From assembly GCA_039111635.1 (NCBI GenBank), contig JBCAQO010000002.1:3782001-3846000 (forward strand): 64,000 nucleotides of DNA. The letters are read 5' to 3'. Source of the stretch: Heterobasidion occidentale (lineage: Eukaryota > Basidiomycota > Agaricomycetes > Russulales > Bondarzewiaceae). The notes beneath the pieces were generated by a model. The model was not told where the DNA came from, made no database searches, and was given only the letters and a program-made list of their open reading frames with translations. Positions 28,653-40,649 of the stretch are shown in pieces. Within the stretch, counting starts at the first letter, position 1. Every line of letters starts with the position of its first letter. The translations under genes and the position numbers were made by a program.

Positions 28653-28944
28653 CTTTGTAGACGAGGTGGCCTCGATGCAGGCAGTTCAGGAGGTAGTCAC
28701 GTCAGAAAATGCACCATGAATGAAGACGTTCGTACTTGGTTGGGGTGGTGCCACAGACTGCGACCGTGTTCTATTCGGGTGTCCGAAGGCTTCATCCACA
28801 CGTACATTGGACCCCGGATATGCGCCTCCTTTGATCAAGGAATTGAAGCTCCGACTGAAAACCAGACCACAGAGTGCTGCGCCGTTCAAACTTTGCCCCA
28901 ACAACGACTTCTCCCGAACGTCTCTGTCACCGAACTACAACATC

Positions 28945-30425
28945 ATGGCCAAAAAGAAGAACAAGCAGGTCAGTGGCCACACGATTCTCCCAATATCTCA
29001 CAGCTACATGATCCCATAGATTCTGCGTCCTTGGTGTTGGTACTGTGAACGAGAATTTGAAGATGAGAAAGGTGACAGTCTGCGTGCTTTCATCTCGTTT
29101 TCATACTTATACGCGGCTTCTAGTTCTCATGCAGCATCAAAAGGCAAAACATTTCAAGTGCAACATGTGTCCTCGTCGCTTGAACACGGCCGGAGGTCTT
29201 GCCGTCCATATTCAGCAAGTTCATAAACTTGAGCCTGAGAAGTGCGTACGTGCCTTGTCGCTGGTAACTGCGTCTAATTCTGCTTTAGTCTGCCCCGAAT
29301 AGAAAACGCGCTTCCGGGCCGAGATGGATATGAGGTTGAGATTTTTGGGATGGAGGGCATTCCTGCTCCTGACGTGGCGGATTACAAGCGTCGTAAGGAA
29401 ATCGAGTTGGGTTTGAGTGCTGGATCTATCAGTCAACCTCAAGCAAAGCGACCCAAGACTGAAAACCGCCCGCTCTCTGAAGACGAGCTCAAAGCGCAGC
29501 TTGAGGCCCATAAGGCGCTTATGGGGGCGAATGAGGCTCCGTCAGTGGCATCTGCCTCGGAAAACCAGGGCGCGGTATACGGTGCCCCTCCACAGGCGTA
29601 CGCTGCTCCTCCTGCCCCGTCGCCCATGTCACTCCCGCCCATGCCCCCGTCAATGCCTCCAGGTGCGCCACCCTTCTTCCCTGGAATGCCAATGCCTCCG
29701 GGTGTCCCTCCAGGACAGATGCCGTTCCCTCCTTTCCCTCCTGTGCCTGGTATGCCTCCTGGGTAAGTTATCTTGCTTCTCTCGCGCCCATTCTCTAATC
29801 TTCATCTCCTTGATCAGCGCGCCACCTTTCCTGCCTCCAGCAGGCTTCCCGGGTGCACATCCTATGGGCATGATGCCGCCGGGTGGATTCCCTCCGCCTC
29901 CAGGCATGCGTCTTCCGCCTCCAGGGTTCCCACCATTTGCACCTGGCGCTTCTCCGCCATTCCAACCCCCGAACATGCCAACCCCGCCTATTTCGGGTGC
30001 CACACCTATGCCTCCATCGGCCTCTGTCACTCCCAATCCCCCATTCGTCCTTCCGGTACCGGGCTCTGGTGCTTTTCCTGCTCCGTCCGGCGCTCATAGG
30101 TCCTCACCACCCATTGCTCCGCCAAAACTAACGCTGCCCAATCCTTCGTTGGCTCAAACAAATCCTGATCTAAAGAAGAAGACCTCCCTCAAATACCCGG
30201 AGCCCAATTTCTCTCCGGTATGTTCTGCTCTCGGTCGCAAAATACACAATCTAATAAAATCTCACTTATGCATAGGACGAGGTCCGCGCCATTCATCCCA
30301 AATATTATTTCGCTAAGGGCCAGCTTTCATCTACTTCTGAATCGAAGACTGATGCCGCGCAAGGATCATATGCGCAGGAGGAGTCGAGAGGGAAGAAGCG
30401 GGCTAGGGCCGAAGATTTCCTCTAG
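28945..30425 (+). CDS. ZNF207/BuGZ-like C2H2 zinc-finger protein
   Basis: Six exons (28,945-28,968; 29,020-29,071; 29,124-29,241; 29,289-29,762; 29,818-30,217; 30,276-30,425) give 405 residues. The start MAKKKNKQ, then [24 protein letters not shown] and HIQQVHK, form the paired C2H2 fingers diagnostic of ZNF207/BuGZ. IPGRD-like [18 protein letters not shown] follows, also diagnostic. The remainder is a long Pro/Met/Gly-rich disordered region and ends [10 protein letters not shown], a basic nuclear-type tail. In animals BuGZ binds Bub3 and microtubules and supports the spindle and splicing; a related nuclear role is inferred here. All introns have standard GT...AG ends. Confidence 0.92.
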
Positions 30426-31404
30426 CCCTCGGCGAATTTCCTTGGATAACTGTCTCGACGCTATTGTCAGCTCGACATTTCGGGTTGACGACGAGGCAGA
30501 GGTTCGGTGTTGGTGTAGGACAACGCGAGGCTCATCAGTCCGTCCTTCCATCTGTGCTCTCATCGCAGAATCTTTCGCTCTACTCATCACCGTTATACTT
30601 GCGTGCCACGGCAAGCTGGCCGCCGAGCTTGTGTAAGGCGAAGGTAGTGGTTGGTGCTTCTTTTTCTTCATTGTTCCATCTTCAGGCCCTTCTGTATTTC
30701 GTACGGTCGGTCTTCTCTTCTTTGTCGTATTACATCTCGCGAGCAAAAATGTCGAATACAGGTTCGTAATTATGCGTGAAAACTGAAAACAGGTCGCACG
30801 ACTTGAACAAAGGTTACTCCTCATGCCTGTTGGCCTCTCGGCCTTCTTCATGATAAAATGGCCCATGTGCGCGAACCTGAGCTTTCGGAAATATCGGGAT
30901 ACTTACACAAAATTAGGTTTTCCACAGGTCACTCTCATAATGCAATTGGGGTCAAACATAACAACCCTCGTACTTCATAGCTTCATCAGCTTCATCCCTC
31001 GCCAAAACGATATGGTATGAGTCCGTGAACACTTGATGTACTGACAGATCGGGAATGATTTATAGTTAGCCATAGCATTCATGACATGTGGACGTATTCT
31101 GCGCTGTTTGTTCCTTCGTAATTAAATATATATGGTCCAACTGCAACGTAGCTCCCTGCCTCATTTCGTTTATGTCAGGTGTGGCATGCCCTGAAATATT
31201 TTGTCGAGAATCTACCGAGTGTAAGTGTCGGTGACGTGACTCAAAGTACTCAACTACAGTATGCCAGTTCTCTTTTTTCTATGAAAAAAAAACGGAAGGT
31301 GCAATGTGAGTGCTTCAAGCTTCAAGCTTCAAGGATATAAATATCTTAAATGATGCTGCGAATGAATGCGACAAAAGCTCATGGCTGCAGGTCCGATGCC
31401 GTCC
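30426..31404. other. Intergenic region between two convergent genes
   Basis: I see no supported gene in these 980 bp. They contain 3' flanks and a short triple GCTTCAA repeat near 31,311. Small ORFs here overlap on both strands and have no recognisable domain. Confidence 0.5.
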
Positions 31405-32876
31405 TTAGGCTTCCCCTCCTCCGTGTTGCCGTTCCTCCATTGATAGGTTCTCAGGTCTGCTTTCGCTCGTGCCTGTTACTTCTTCATCTTGTTCCCGTCT
31501 CTTATTCCTTCCCAAATTAACTCCCGCCTCGACGCTTCTTCCTGATTCTTCGTCTTCAGTCGCATTCCACTCGTTCCCGCTCCCGTCTCCCCTATCCGTC
31601 TGGTGCCAAAACCGGATCGACGAGTACATACGCCGCCGCCCGTCTCCGTTATGATGAGTGCACCGTAATTCGGACGTATTCGTAGCGTTGTCTAGATGAT
31701 ATGTCTGGTAGCGTATCTGAAGAATAATCAAACAATAGACTACGCCCTATCCTCACGAGCCGAGTGAGCCGAATGCTGATAGCGAGACACACGAGACGAC
31801 TCACGACAAGGGGCATAAGCAGATCAAGGATTGCGAATTGAGCATATGATGTGGTCAAGAAAAGGACAAGTGAGGTGAGCACGGTCACAGTGTAAAGAGC
31901 GCCACTTTCGATGATCGCCACCAGCACAGGGCGAAGCTTACGCGAGCCCCTACTCGGTTGATATATGCGCCAGCAAATTGCGGCTGGGTGAAAACGTCGG
32001 CTGCATATCTACAGAATAAATACGCGCAACTCACCTGTACAATATATCGTGATTGCGACAGTCATGCTCGTGTACGCCGTATAACTTTTACGCAGTATCG
32101 AAAATATGAGTGCGTCGCTTGGAGCTTGTGCTATGCGCGCAATGATGATGAATCCAGAGACTTTTCATAAGTTAGCATGAAATAGATCCGAGGAGTAAAT
32201 GACGAGTGCATACCGATGTCCCCGATTAGAGCTATCAGAGGAAATACAATGATGAGAGGTTGGCTGTTTGTCACTACATAACAGCGCCAGATCTACAGGA
32301 GCGAATCATCAACGAAAATTCTACTGGCTTATCATTAGAGGACAGAACGAGGGCGACACCCACGATCACAGAACAGCTATGGAGCATGTAGAAATCATAT
32401 GAGAGCACGTACGATGATACTATCACCTGCTAATGTTTGAAAAAGATAGAGGAGTGATTTTGCCAAAAATGTTTCTTCAGATATGTCGCTGAAGAACACG
32501 CTTGCTGCCCCTGAGGGTGCACCAAGAATGATGAAGGCATGCGCAGCACGTATGTAGTCAATGATGAGGTGCTGCATGATGCGAAGGGGCAAAATCAGTC
32601 ATTTGTAAGGCATTTTTTACGATAAATTGAGCAAGGACTGACGGCGGTCGCGAGAGCGAGCATGAAGAAGGCGGTGGGCAGGATGATTGTGCGGGAGTGG
32701 GTACGGCCAAGGCGAGCAGATGAGAGAATGATACAGGTGATTGAAAATAAAGTAAAGAATATGCCTTTGATGATCGTGAGAGGCGACATTGGTGTGACCA
32801 GTCGGAAGGACATACCGTAGACGAATGTCTCCAGAAAGAGCGCAAGAAGCTCTGCCTTGTCAAGCGGTATGCCCAT
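31405..32876 (-). CDS. Multi-pass membrane protein of the Agaricomycete 7TM-like family
   Basis: Seven exons on the minus strand (32,876-32,816; 32,764-32,643; 32,571-32,413; 32,292-32,214; 32,160-32,035; 31,983-31,757; 31,716-31,405) give 361 residues with consistent phases. MGIPLDKAELLALFLETFVYG is a typical start of this large mushroom family. Hydrophobic segments follow (IFFTLFSITCIIL, IILPTAFFMLALATA, LIIVFPLIALIGDIG, MTVAITIYCTAAICW, ESGALYTVTVLTSLVLFL). The motif DSIIIWRCYVV lies between segments three and four. The C-terminal 100 residues are hydrophilic, rich in Glu/Asp/Arg, and probably cytoplasmic. Function unknown; the family has been compared to receptors, but I cannot support that. 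Confidence 0.78.
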
Positions 32877-33444
32877 GGATGAACTGATTGAAGTTCAACG
32901 GATATGAATATCGTTAGGCATCTCGTGAGTAAACTACTCGAGTATTGAGGAAAGGCAACTGTTGGGATGTCAGAAGGGCGTAGGAGGCAAGGAGCTATGA
33001 AGAGGCGAAGGGAGGCGAACTCCTAAGCCTAAATATGGACGCCATCGACTTCTGACAGTGTCCCAAACTAGACGCCACGATTGCATCCGTCCTCGATCGG
33101 CAATCCGCTTAGCAGCGAACAGAACATTTTGTACATTTTCAACGGTGGATGCATTCGCCTTGCATTGTAGTTCTCGGATATCAGGCCTTCTCAAAGAAAC
33201 AACTCTATGCGACAGTTGATTGAAGAATTTGACCAAGCGTGTTAGCCATAAGTCCCAGGCAAAAACGTGAAGATACGGGTAGAATCCCAGAGATGATCAA
33301 TACCGAATGCATGGTCGTAGTCGACTTTCTACCCAAAAACCTGACGCAAGATTTATTGGAAATTCTAGACGATAACGGCGGGAGCTGCTATCATGAACCA
33401 TGCTTCATGGAAACGTTTTTGATACTTTGGTCGGCGAGGCATGG

Positions 33445-35856
33445 TTAAATGAGACATTGTGCGAAATACTTCTCTAGCTCCTTCCAAGCGCCAATTCCGT
33501 ATCCTTCGATGTAGGCACCGACGTGGCCGTCAGGACGTACGATCACGGTTGCTCCAACCCCTTCACCAACGCCCCACTTCGCATGAACGGGATGCTGCAA
33601 GACGCCCTCCCCGAACGGTGACAGCGCAGGGCAATCATCAGAGGATAATTGCGAAGGATGTAAGAGGCAAGACGTCGAAATGCCGAGCGGCGACGCCCTT
33701 GTCATCAACGAATCCAGCTGGAAGGCCTGAGTATCCTTCGTTGTGGTTATGATCATCGGTCGAAACACTGGGTTGGAACGCGTGCCGTAGCCGCCATCAA
33801 TCTGAGGCATGTCGTCATTTTCGTACGTATAGAATTGTCGAGTGTCTGGGACGTCTGCAGCGGCTATTCTGTTCGAGTCTGTCAAAGGCATGCGTGAATG
33901 TACGAGACTTTCCTCCAAGTGCGTATCGTGTCCATAGCGGGTGAATATGGATCCAGAGGAGGTGATGTAATCGTCGAGTATAAGCAAGGCATCGACTGTC
34001 CCTCGGCGCTCGAGGTCGCAGACGAGGAGATAGATCGTAAATCGCCCGTCAAAGCGGGTATGGACCGGAACGATTGAAGCGTCAGAGAAGCGTCTCATCA
34101 ATGCGGGGCGCGTGCGCCCTCCAATAGGCGTTCCCGGAATATCAGGGTTGAACGTCTCAACTTGATTGGGCGGTGTAGCGACAAGCATGTTATGAGAATA
34201 TACGATTGAGGCGCCCGATTGAAACTAGAGCCAGGTGGAAATGAGCCGATGTTAGCCAAAGCAAATGTGGGAGAAAATAAGGGCATACATTGCTATTGAG
34301 GACTTGGAGGTCTTGCATTCGCTTGTTTCGAGCGGCAGCTGAGTCTGCGGAATCATCATCCAGAGACAATCGCGGATCACTAAGTTCAGCCGTGGCCTTG
34401 ACAAGCTGGCGGTCCATACCTATGAGGTCATACGCCACAGCATATCGCTCAGAAGCATACGTCGAAAGAATACTCGGCTGTGCGATGCCCTTGAGAACCA
34501 GTGCGATCTTCCATCCAAGATTATGCCCTTCCAAGAGAGAAGTGTTCGCCCCTAGTCCGCCTGTGCAACATGGGTCAGCAATCGAGGCTCACACTGGAGA
34601 TTGGAACCGACAGGGGCTTACCGCGAGGACTATGAGTATGACAAGCATCGCCAAGGAAGAAAACCCTGTCATCCACAACGAAGTCATTGATCAGACGTTG
34701 TGTGACTGATATGTACCAGGATCAGATGAGTTCTAGTCCTTTGCGAGGAAACAATATGCGCACCTCGATAGTTAGTGGTCCAGACAACCTCGTCCCACTC
34801 AACCTTGAAGGGCGCAAGAATTCTATTTAAGGTCGAAGCGAATTTGTGGTTGGATATTTCTCGAGTGGCATTGCGCAACTGCAGGGCAAATCGTGTCGCC
34901 CTTTGGTTTTTGATAGGTTCACGTGGGATGTTGACTGCAATACCATCATTACTACCTATGACCCTGATCGTAGATTCAGCATGGGTTCAATAATCAAGAT
35001 AAATAACGTACGAAAAATGTTCAAGATCAGGGAAATTTGACCTGATGCCAACCACATCCTGAACCCAGTAGACATCCGGCGTAGAGTGCTCCTCCATATG
35101 GATGTCGAACTTCCCAGCCCAAGCTCGAACGGCGGACTTTGCTCCATCTGCACCGATAACATATTTCGCCAAGACAACATTTATCTTCCCAGTCTCCACG
35201 TCCTGCAAGGTAACCTCCAATAGTTTCCCATCAGCCTGATAACGCATGTCCACGAACTTACACCCCCAATGAATGTGGAACCCAGGGTCATGCTTCTCCG
35301 CATCACGCAGGAGTACTTCCTGCAAGAGCCCCTGGCGTAGGGCCTGTGGCTGTGGTACGTTGAAATCGACGGATTTGAAGTAGAATGGCGCGTTGATGGT
35401 GCGCTTCACGACCCCGTTATCCGACACCCAGAACGTGTGGTTGTTGAGAGGGCGGGACATCTTCATGATCTGTTCGAACGGTTCGCCAAGACTCTAGAAG
35501 ACATGCGAAAGAATCAGCCATAGAAAGAATTGATTAGATGATATCGTTGCATACTTCCATAACTTCCAAGGTTCTTTGAAGAAAATTTAGAGCTAGATAT
35601 CGAACGAAGATCGAGTCAGAATATTTACCTGCTGTGGAGAACGTCTGCTCTACCCCACTCCGGCTCCGGGTCAGCACGACCGCCGGAATCGACGACGAAG
35701 GGGTTGATTCCCATCCTGCAAAGGACCATAGATGTCACGAGTCCAGACGGTCCTGTATAGAACCCATAAGGCCACCCGCAGCTGTCACATATTGGGATTA
35801 TTTCACCTACCTGCACCGACAATGAGAACATCGTGGACGCGTTTGTCTGTTTCCAT
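33445..35856 (-). CDS. FAD-dependent aromatic monooxygenase (phenol 2-monooxygenase type)
   Basis: Eight exons on the minus strand (35,856-35,811; 35,752-35,629; 35,573-35,555; 35,493-35,012; 34,963-34,764; 34,705-34,622; 34,560-34,289; 34,224-33,445) give 668 residues, close to known fungal phenol hydroxylases. The FAD-binding motif is VLIVGAGPSGL at the N-terminus. The second, DG-type motif is VIGADGAKSAVR, and the third is FFLGDACHTHSPRGG. The C-terminal 200 residues form the thioredoxin-like domain of this family (IVRPDGHVGAY). It would hydroxylate a phenolic ring using NADPH and oxygen. There is no signal peptide, so it is probably cytosolic. Confidence 0.88.
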
Positions 35857-36713
35857 GATCATTGATCGCAGATCTGGCCTGGTGCAGGGGGAGAATGGGG
35901 AAGGATGCCGTGAATCAGATGGAAACGCGGGTTGAGATTGAACGCTTTAAAGCAGAATGCGGAATCCAGGGAGCCGTGGGCTACGGATACAGGATTTAAA
36001 CCTGGAGCTTGAAAAGCCGAAAAAGCTTCCTGTGGTGTTAAGAATATAAGAAAGCGGCGTTCATGGCTAAGCAAGATGACAGACAGAAGAACGAACGGTC
36101 CAAAGAAAATCATGTTTTTCTCACAGACAACGTCAGGATGTCAGGCACATAGAGATGCTATATGACTCTCGTGCCTGTAAGGAAGTAAATAACGAAAGGG
36201 GTCCGTTATATATCTCCTTCAGGAGACGATGATATAGAGTCTATATGTATGGAAGAAAGGAATCGTCAATGATCAGTCCATCTGGTGGCATAAACATGGA
36301 CGTGACGATGAATACTCACCTGCCACCAAGTGAATAGTGTAGAAGTTGACAAAGCTTCCGATTCACTTTCTTCGATTTACGCTGCAACAAAGATATTGTG
36401 GGGTCTCATACATTGTTTGCATGCTCGACGCGTTTTAAGGCTAATCTCAGGATTGGAATAAGAGTCATTCTTTGGGACTGTAGAGGAACCAGATAACCTA
36501 AAGGTCAACATCTCATACAACAGAGCTCAGGAACTCACAGACGGTACACGACAGCTTCGGCGAGAACACAGAGTTCTAAATCTATAAGTTCAGTCATTTG
36601 ACAAGCTACTCGATGTTATAAACGAAAAAACCTCGTGATGTTGTTAATGAATCATCAATACAAAAAGGATTTGAGCATCTTCATATCATTCTGGACCTCG
36701 CCTAGAGCAACCC
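35857..36713. other. Intergenic region upstream of the monooxygenase
   Basis: No gene is supported. It should contain the monooxygenase promoter (toward 35,857) and the 3' flank of the BTB gene (toward 36,713). Confidence 0.5.
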
Positions 36714-37770
36714 TCAAGCTGCGCTGGAAGCAAATTCTTTCTCAGCCTCAGCGATCCATCCGTCCATTTTCTCCCAAACGGCTCGCGCTTCCATCTCCCA
36801 CTCATCTTTCTTGCCCTGAATGCAGCCATCACAGATTCCCTCTTCCTTCCAATTACACTCGGACATCCTGTGTAAAGTTTCCAGGGGCTTCCCGACGCCA
36901 CCATCAGCAAGTGCGGGAGATATGACGACGGACATCCATCGATCTGCTAGGACGTCAGTGCATTCCATATGAGATGTGGCGCCGACGGTGAAGAGAAGTG
37001 GTGTGAAGTCGGAGATAATGGATGAGAGAAGGCGATGACAAATCCGGAGCGTCCGGAGGGAGAGATGGGATTCTGTGGACGATATTTTCGTGGGGTCGGA
37101 TAGCTGCAGGCCTGCCGGATCGTGCGCGCCGGTGGGATCGAAGTCGGTCGTCACTACTACGCTGTATAGGATCGCTTTTTTCGTCTTGAGCAGCTGCGTC
37201 AGTATTGAGGAGGCGGTTATGAGCTGCACACACGCACCTCTGCACCGATAGCCAACTCCATTGCAAGCTCTAGCGCCTGCATCAGATGTTCTTGAGGATG
37301 TCGAAGTGCGAAGGGCGCATATCCACCGGGAAACATCGAGGCAAGGTATGCGCACACTTGTGAGTATAACGAAGGGATGTGTAGCTGCTTCGGAGAAGAT
37401 ATCCGCAGAAGAGAAGCAAGGCGAGAGTATTGGGTCGAGTGATTGAGAGGGCTGCGTGACTACTGATATGTGGATGATGTCGTTGGAGCTCATACGCTTT
37501 ACGCACTCACATATCGTGATAAAGATGTTCCAAAAGCACCTCAAAGTCCTCTGGTGTTACGCCGGCATCGTGTGGTATGTTGAGGACCGGAAGAGATGAT
37601 TCAGCATAATCGGAGAGATGGCTGAGCTCAGAGCTGGAAGCGACGATGATCCATGAGGAGCAAGTTGGGGAATGGCGTGTGAGAAGGGGCTCGTGAATTT
37701 TGAAGGTGTAAGAGGAAGTGGGGACAAGCAACGAGCCGTCATCAAACCAGAATGCGAGATGTCGCTGCAT
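36714..37770 (-). CDS. BTB/POZ domain protein
   Basis: Three exons (37,770-37,511; 37,451-37,238; 37,193-36,714) give 317 residues. The N-terminus FWFDDGSLLVPTSSYTFKIHEPLL is the first strand pair of a BTB fold, followed by LPVLNIPHD and FEVLLEHLYHD. The acceptor at 37,452 (CACGCAG) is needed to reach RLASLLRISSPKQLHIPSLY, the helical linker typical of the mushroom BTB family. The next exon carries ILYSVVVTTDF and a C-terminal Cys-rich segment (HRMSECNWKEEGICDGC). BTB proteins mediate dimerisation and often recruit substrates to Cul3 ligases; the exact role is unknown. An upstream exon is possible because related proteins often have a longer N-terminus. Confidence 0.78.
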
Positions 37771-38596
37771 TTCGAGATGGCGGGTCGTCTGGATCCAGAA
37801 TAAACTCAGCGAAACTCGGCGACGCCTGGAAGAAATCGCCTTCCCACGGGCTGTTGGCCGACCGGCGACCTCGACACTGAAAAGTCTTCTGCATCTCCAT
37901 ACTGTAACAAGCACGCCGCGCTTCTTCGAACTCAATACATCATGCTGCCAACTCCGTATCGCGGCGCGCGCCGGCACAATCAGCTGAATATACCGCAAAA
38001 CCTCGGACAGCACAATGCATGGCTGCACGCGGATAGATTGCTGCGCAGTCGTTCTGTATGCTCTAGATGGTGCAAAGATATGGAAGGTAAGCGGGGTAAG
38101 CGCCGTCTCTCTATTTATGGGTGCAAGCTTCCTTCGTTCACGTCAGAGAACGCTGGATACACGAGTTGATCACACATCGCTGCCCCTTCTCTCGAGACCA
38201 CCACCATTACCTCACTTACAGCTGTTTGCGGTACATAGGGCGCGGCCTCAGGATTTTGTACCATAGCACAGAATAGCTGTAGCTCTCTAAGTACTGACTC
38301 AATGATGATGAATCTTAGTTTGTTGGCCTTGCATTGAGTATCCGCAGAGCATGAACTCAGTCTTGGTGTGATTTGGTCTATTTTTGAGGTTGGCGGAAAA
38401 TGCACCCTGTTGGACACTGCATGCACCGTTGAAGCCTCGTTTTGAGCGGTGGAGGTCCAAAATTGATGTATATTGGTCTTGAAAGGTATCCTGAGGGCAC
38501 CAGGTCATGATGACAAAGGGAAAAGGGATTTCAGTTGAGGGATTATGGTGGTGAGGCAAAGATCCTGATGACATCACACCGCCACATCTAGGAAAC
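37771..38596. other. Region between BTB gene and LTR fragment
   Basis: A minus-strand frame continues upstream of the BTB start to about 38,028 but has no recognisable domain. It may contain a first exon. I see no other gene. Confidence 0.4.
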
Positions 38597-38893
38597 TGTT
38601 ACAAACTGCTTGTTTGGTAACCCAAGAGTAACAGGTTCTTCCCTAGGTTGGACTGAGAGGTGGACGGAGTCTTGACTGTATTAGGGAATAATACAGGAGG
38701 AGGTAGCAATGATTCTACTGTAGGAAGACAGTAGGGAACGAAGGTGTTCGTATAGAAAGATACGAACTAACAAGGAGAATAGACTGAAGATCCTCAGCCT
38801 ATTCTATGGGCCTTATATACTGTATAGGGTCTAGGGTAAGAGTCCATGTGCTTCTCTGGGTATCCATCCTAGGAGAGCTATGGTTGCCGTTGT
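38597..38893 (-). repeat. Truncated LTR of the E2-type Gypsy family
   Basis: It begins TGTTACAAAC like the E2 LTRs read on the plus strand and contains the shared block AGAATAGACTGAAG...CTTATATACTGTAT. It is lost after about 297 bp at GGTTGCCGT. No internal element sequence is attached, so it is a solo or broken LTR. Confidence 0.75.
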
Positions 38894-40550
38894 CGCGCTC
38901 GCACATTGTTAGGCATCAAATAGTGATGGTAGAATGGAGGGCAGAATATCTGACTAGAAGGAAGAGAAGGGAAACGACCTAGAATGGAAAGGACATTTAA
39001 TTCCGATTTTCTACATATTTTTCGAGTATTTTACCACTTAAGCTTGATTCCCTATCCCTTTTCATACTTATAATTCGCTTTTGGGACAGATTCCAGAGCC
39101 TAGGGTCTATTTCAGAAAGGGCTAGACCATGGCAAGACAATAAGGAATGGAAAGAAAGCAGTGGAATCTGGTAGAATAGAGAGGAGCTTTAGTGGAAGGA
39201 TGGAGAATGTTTAGGAAAGGGGCAAGGTCTAGGCCATTCCAAGCTGAAAGGAGGGGAAGGTTCTGAGCAGTTTTGAAGGAAGCTGAAGGAACATTCTACC
39301 ACATTCTGAGCCTTTCTTTTGCTTTCCTTTCTGTTCCTCTGCTTTCCTCCCTATTCTTTTTATTTCTACAGCATTCTTTGTGACTCACAATGACTCTACT
39401 CAGCCTGTATATACTAGGAAGGAGATTCCCACTTGAAATAGTATATAAGGAGGCTGATTGTCCTGCTTTAGGCAGAGACCATCTCTCCCTCTTACTTTTA
39501 CTCAGTCAGTCAGTGCCAGTCAATAAGTTCTTTGAGTGATATCAGTTGGAGATAAGCTTCAAGACTTGTAGGGATACTAGACAAACTAGTAGCTCGCCTT
39601 CAATCTGTGGAGCACCTCAGCAACTTGAATCACAAAGTTCTTAAGCCTCTCCTCATTATTCTCAACATTTACGGAGTATTGTCCTCGTTAGTGGTCCGGC
39701 ACCACTTCAGAAATTCGCTAAATAGCTCAGGATATTCTCATCGTTGCCTATAACTGTGACCAACATCTGTGTATTGTGCCAACACCTGAAGGTATCATCT
39801 AGAACAGCAATCAAACGAACACTAGGTACATCCGGAAAAACAGGAAACCCCGATCATATCTAGGAGTGAAACCATTCCTCACCACGACGATGGATACCGA
39901 ATGGTTGGGATTCCATCATCGCTGATAGACTTTTACCTTATCACCTTCAGAACCCATATGGACATCTCATCTACCTTCTTATCTTCTCTGTTCACTAGGT
40001 CTTGGCGCCTGTTTGGCATTTACTCTCATTTTGCGTTTGATATTTTACTTAGGGGCTCCATTTACTATAAAAACCTACATACAACTCTGGAATAAAGCAG
40101 CTTTCGCACCCCACAGTTCAGAGCTCACTCACACTCGTCTCAACATTGAAATTGTCTTCGCCAACTTTAGCAAACTCTTCCTACTTATTGTTTGGCCTCA
40201 TTTGCGTTCGTACTCGTCCCTTCGCTCGTACCCCTCATTTGTTTTCATATATTGTCAGAGTCCTGTGTGACTCTTGAAGCACATAGTTGTCAATCGCAAC
40301 ACTACCCTCTCGTTACCGATCGACTCCCTGACCCGACCCGACCCGACCGACCAAACATTTGGTCACTGTTCGGTGCAGTCCTGAAACTGTTCTGGCGCTT
40401 TAATCTCACCCTCCTCATTACTCTTCAGTGTGCGCTCGCTTTCTCAAGTCCTAACTAACAATTCCTTGTGTATCATATACTAGCTCCAGCATCCCTTGCA
40501 TTAGAGGTTGTTTTGGTGTTGTGCTCGGCACTTAGATCCACCTCTAGCGT
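38894..40550. other. Unassigned, possibly remnant of another LTR element
   Basis: No coding region is supported. The segment starts with TGTTAGGCATC (about 38,907), carries a TATA-like AGTATATAAGG near 39,440 followed by a pyrimidine-rich leader, and contains a CCTAACTAACA near 40,450. These are LTR-like features, but I could not pair two ends or find a target duplication. A short GACCC microsatellite lies at about 40,328-40,350. Confidence 0.35.
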
Positions 40551-40649
40551 AACAATGAGGTCAAAGACGAGAACTACGACAACATTGACCCCTACTACCG
40601 ACCAGACACAGGATATGGGGATTACGGGGACATTGGCAGAGGATATTAG
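40551..40649 (+). pseudogene. ORF3 C-terminal remnant of copy A+
   Basis: It encodes the acidic Tyr/Gly/Asp tail (NEVKDENYDNIDPYY, GYGDYGDIGRGY, TAG). Compared with copy B, most changes after DPYY are at third codon positions of this frame, indicating that this tail frame was translated in the family. Confidence 0.75.

Noticed and set aside
30366..30866. 166-codon minus-strand ORF after the ZNF207-like gene
   Set aside because: It overlaps the last exon of that gene in antisense, and no domain or homologous pattern is visible.
40325..40352. GACCC microsatellite
   Set aside because: It is a short, ordinary simple repeat without further structure.
38907..40460. A complete solo LTR from TGTTAGG to CTAACA
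   Set aside because: It would be about 1.55 kb, no matching target duplication flanks it, and a second copy is not available for comparison.
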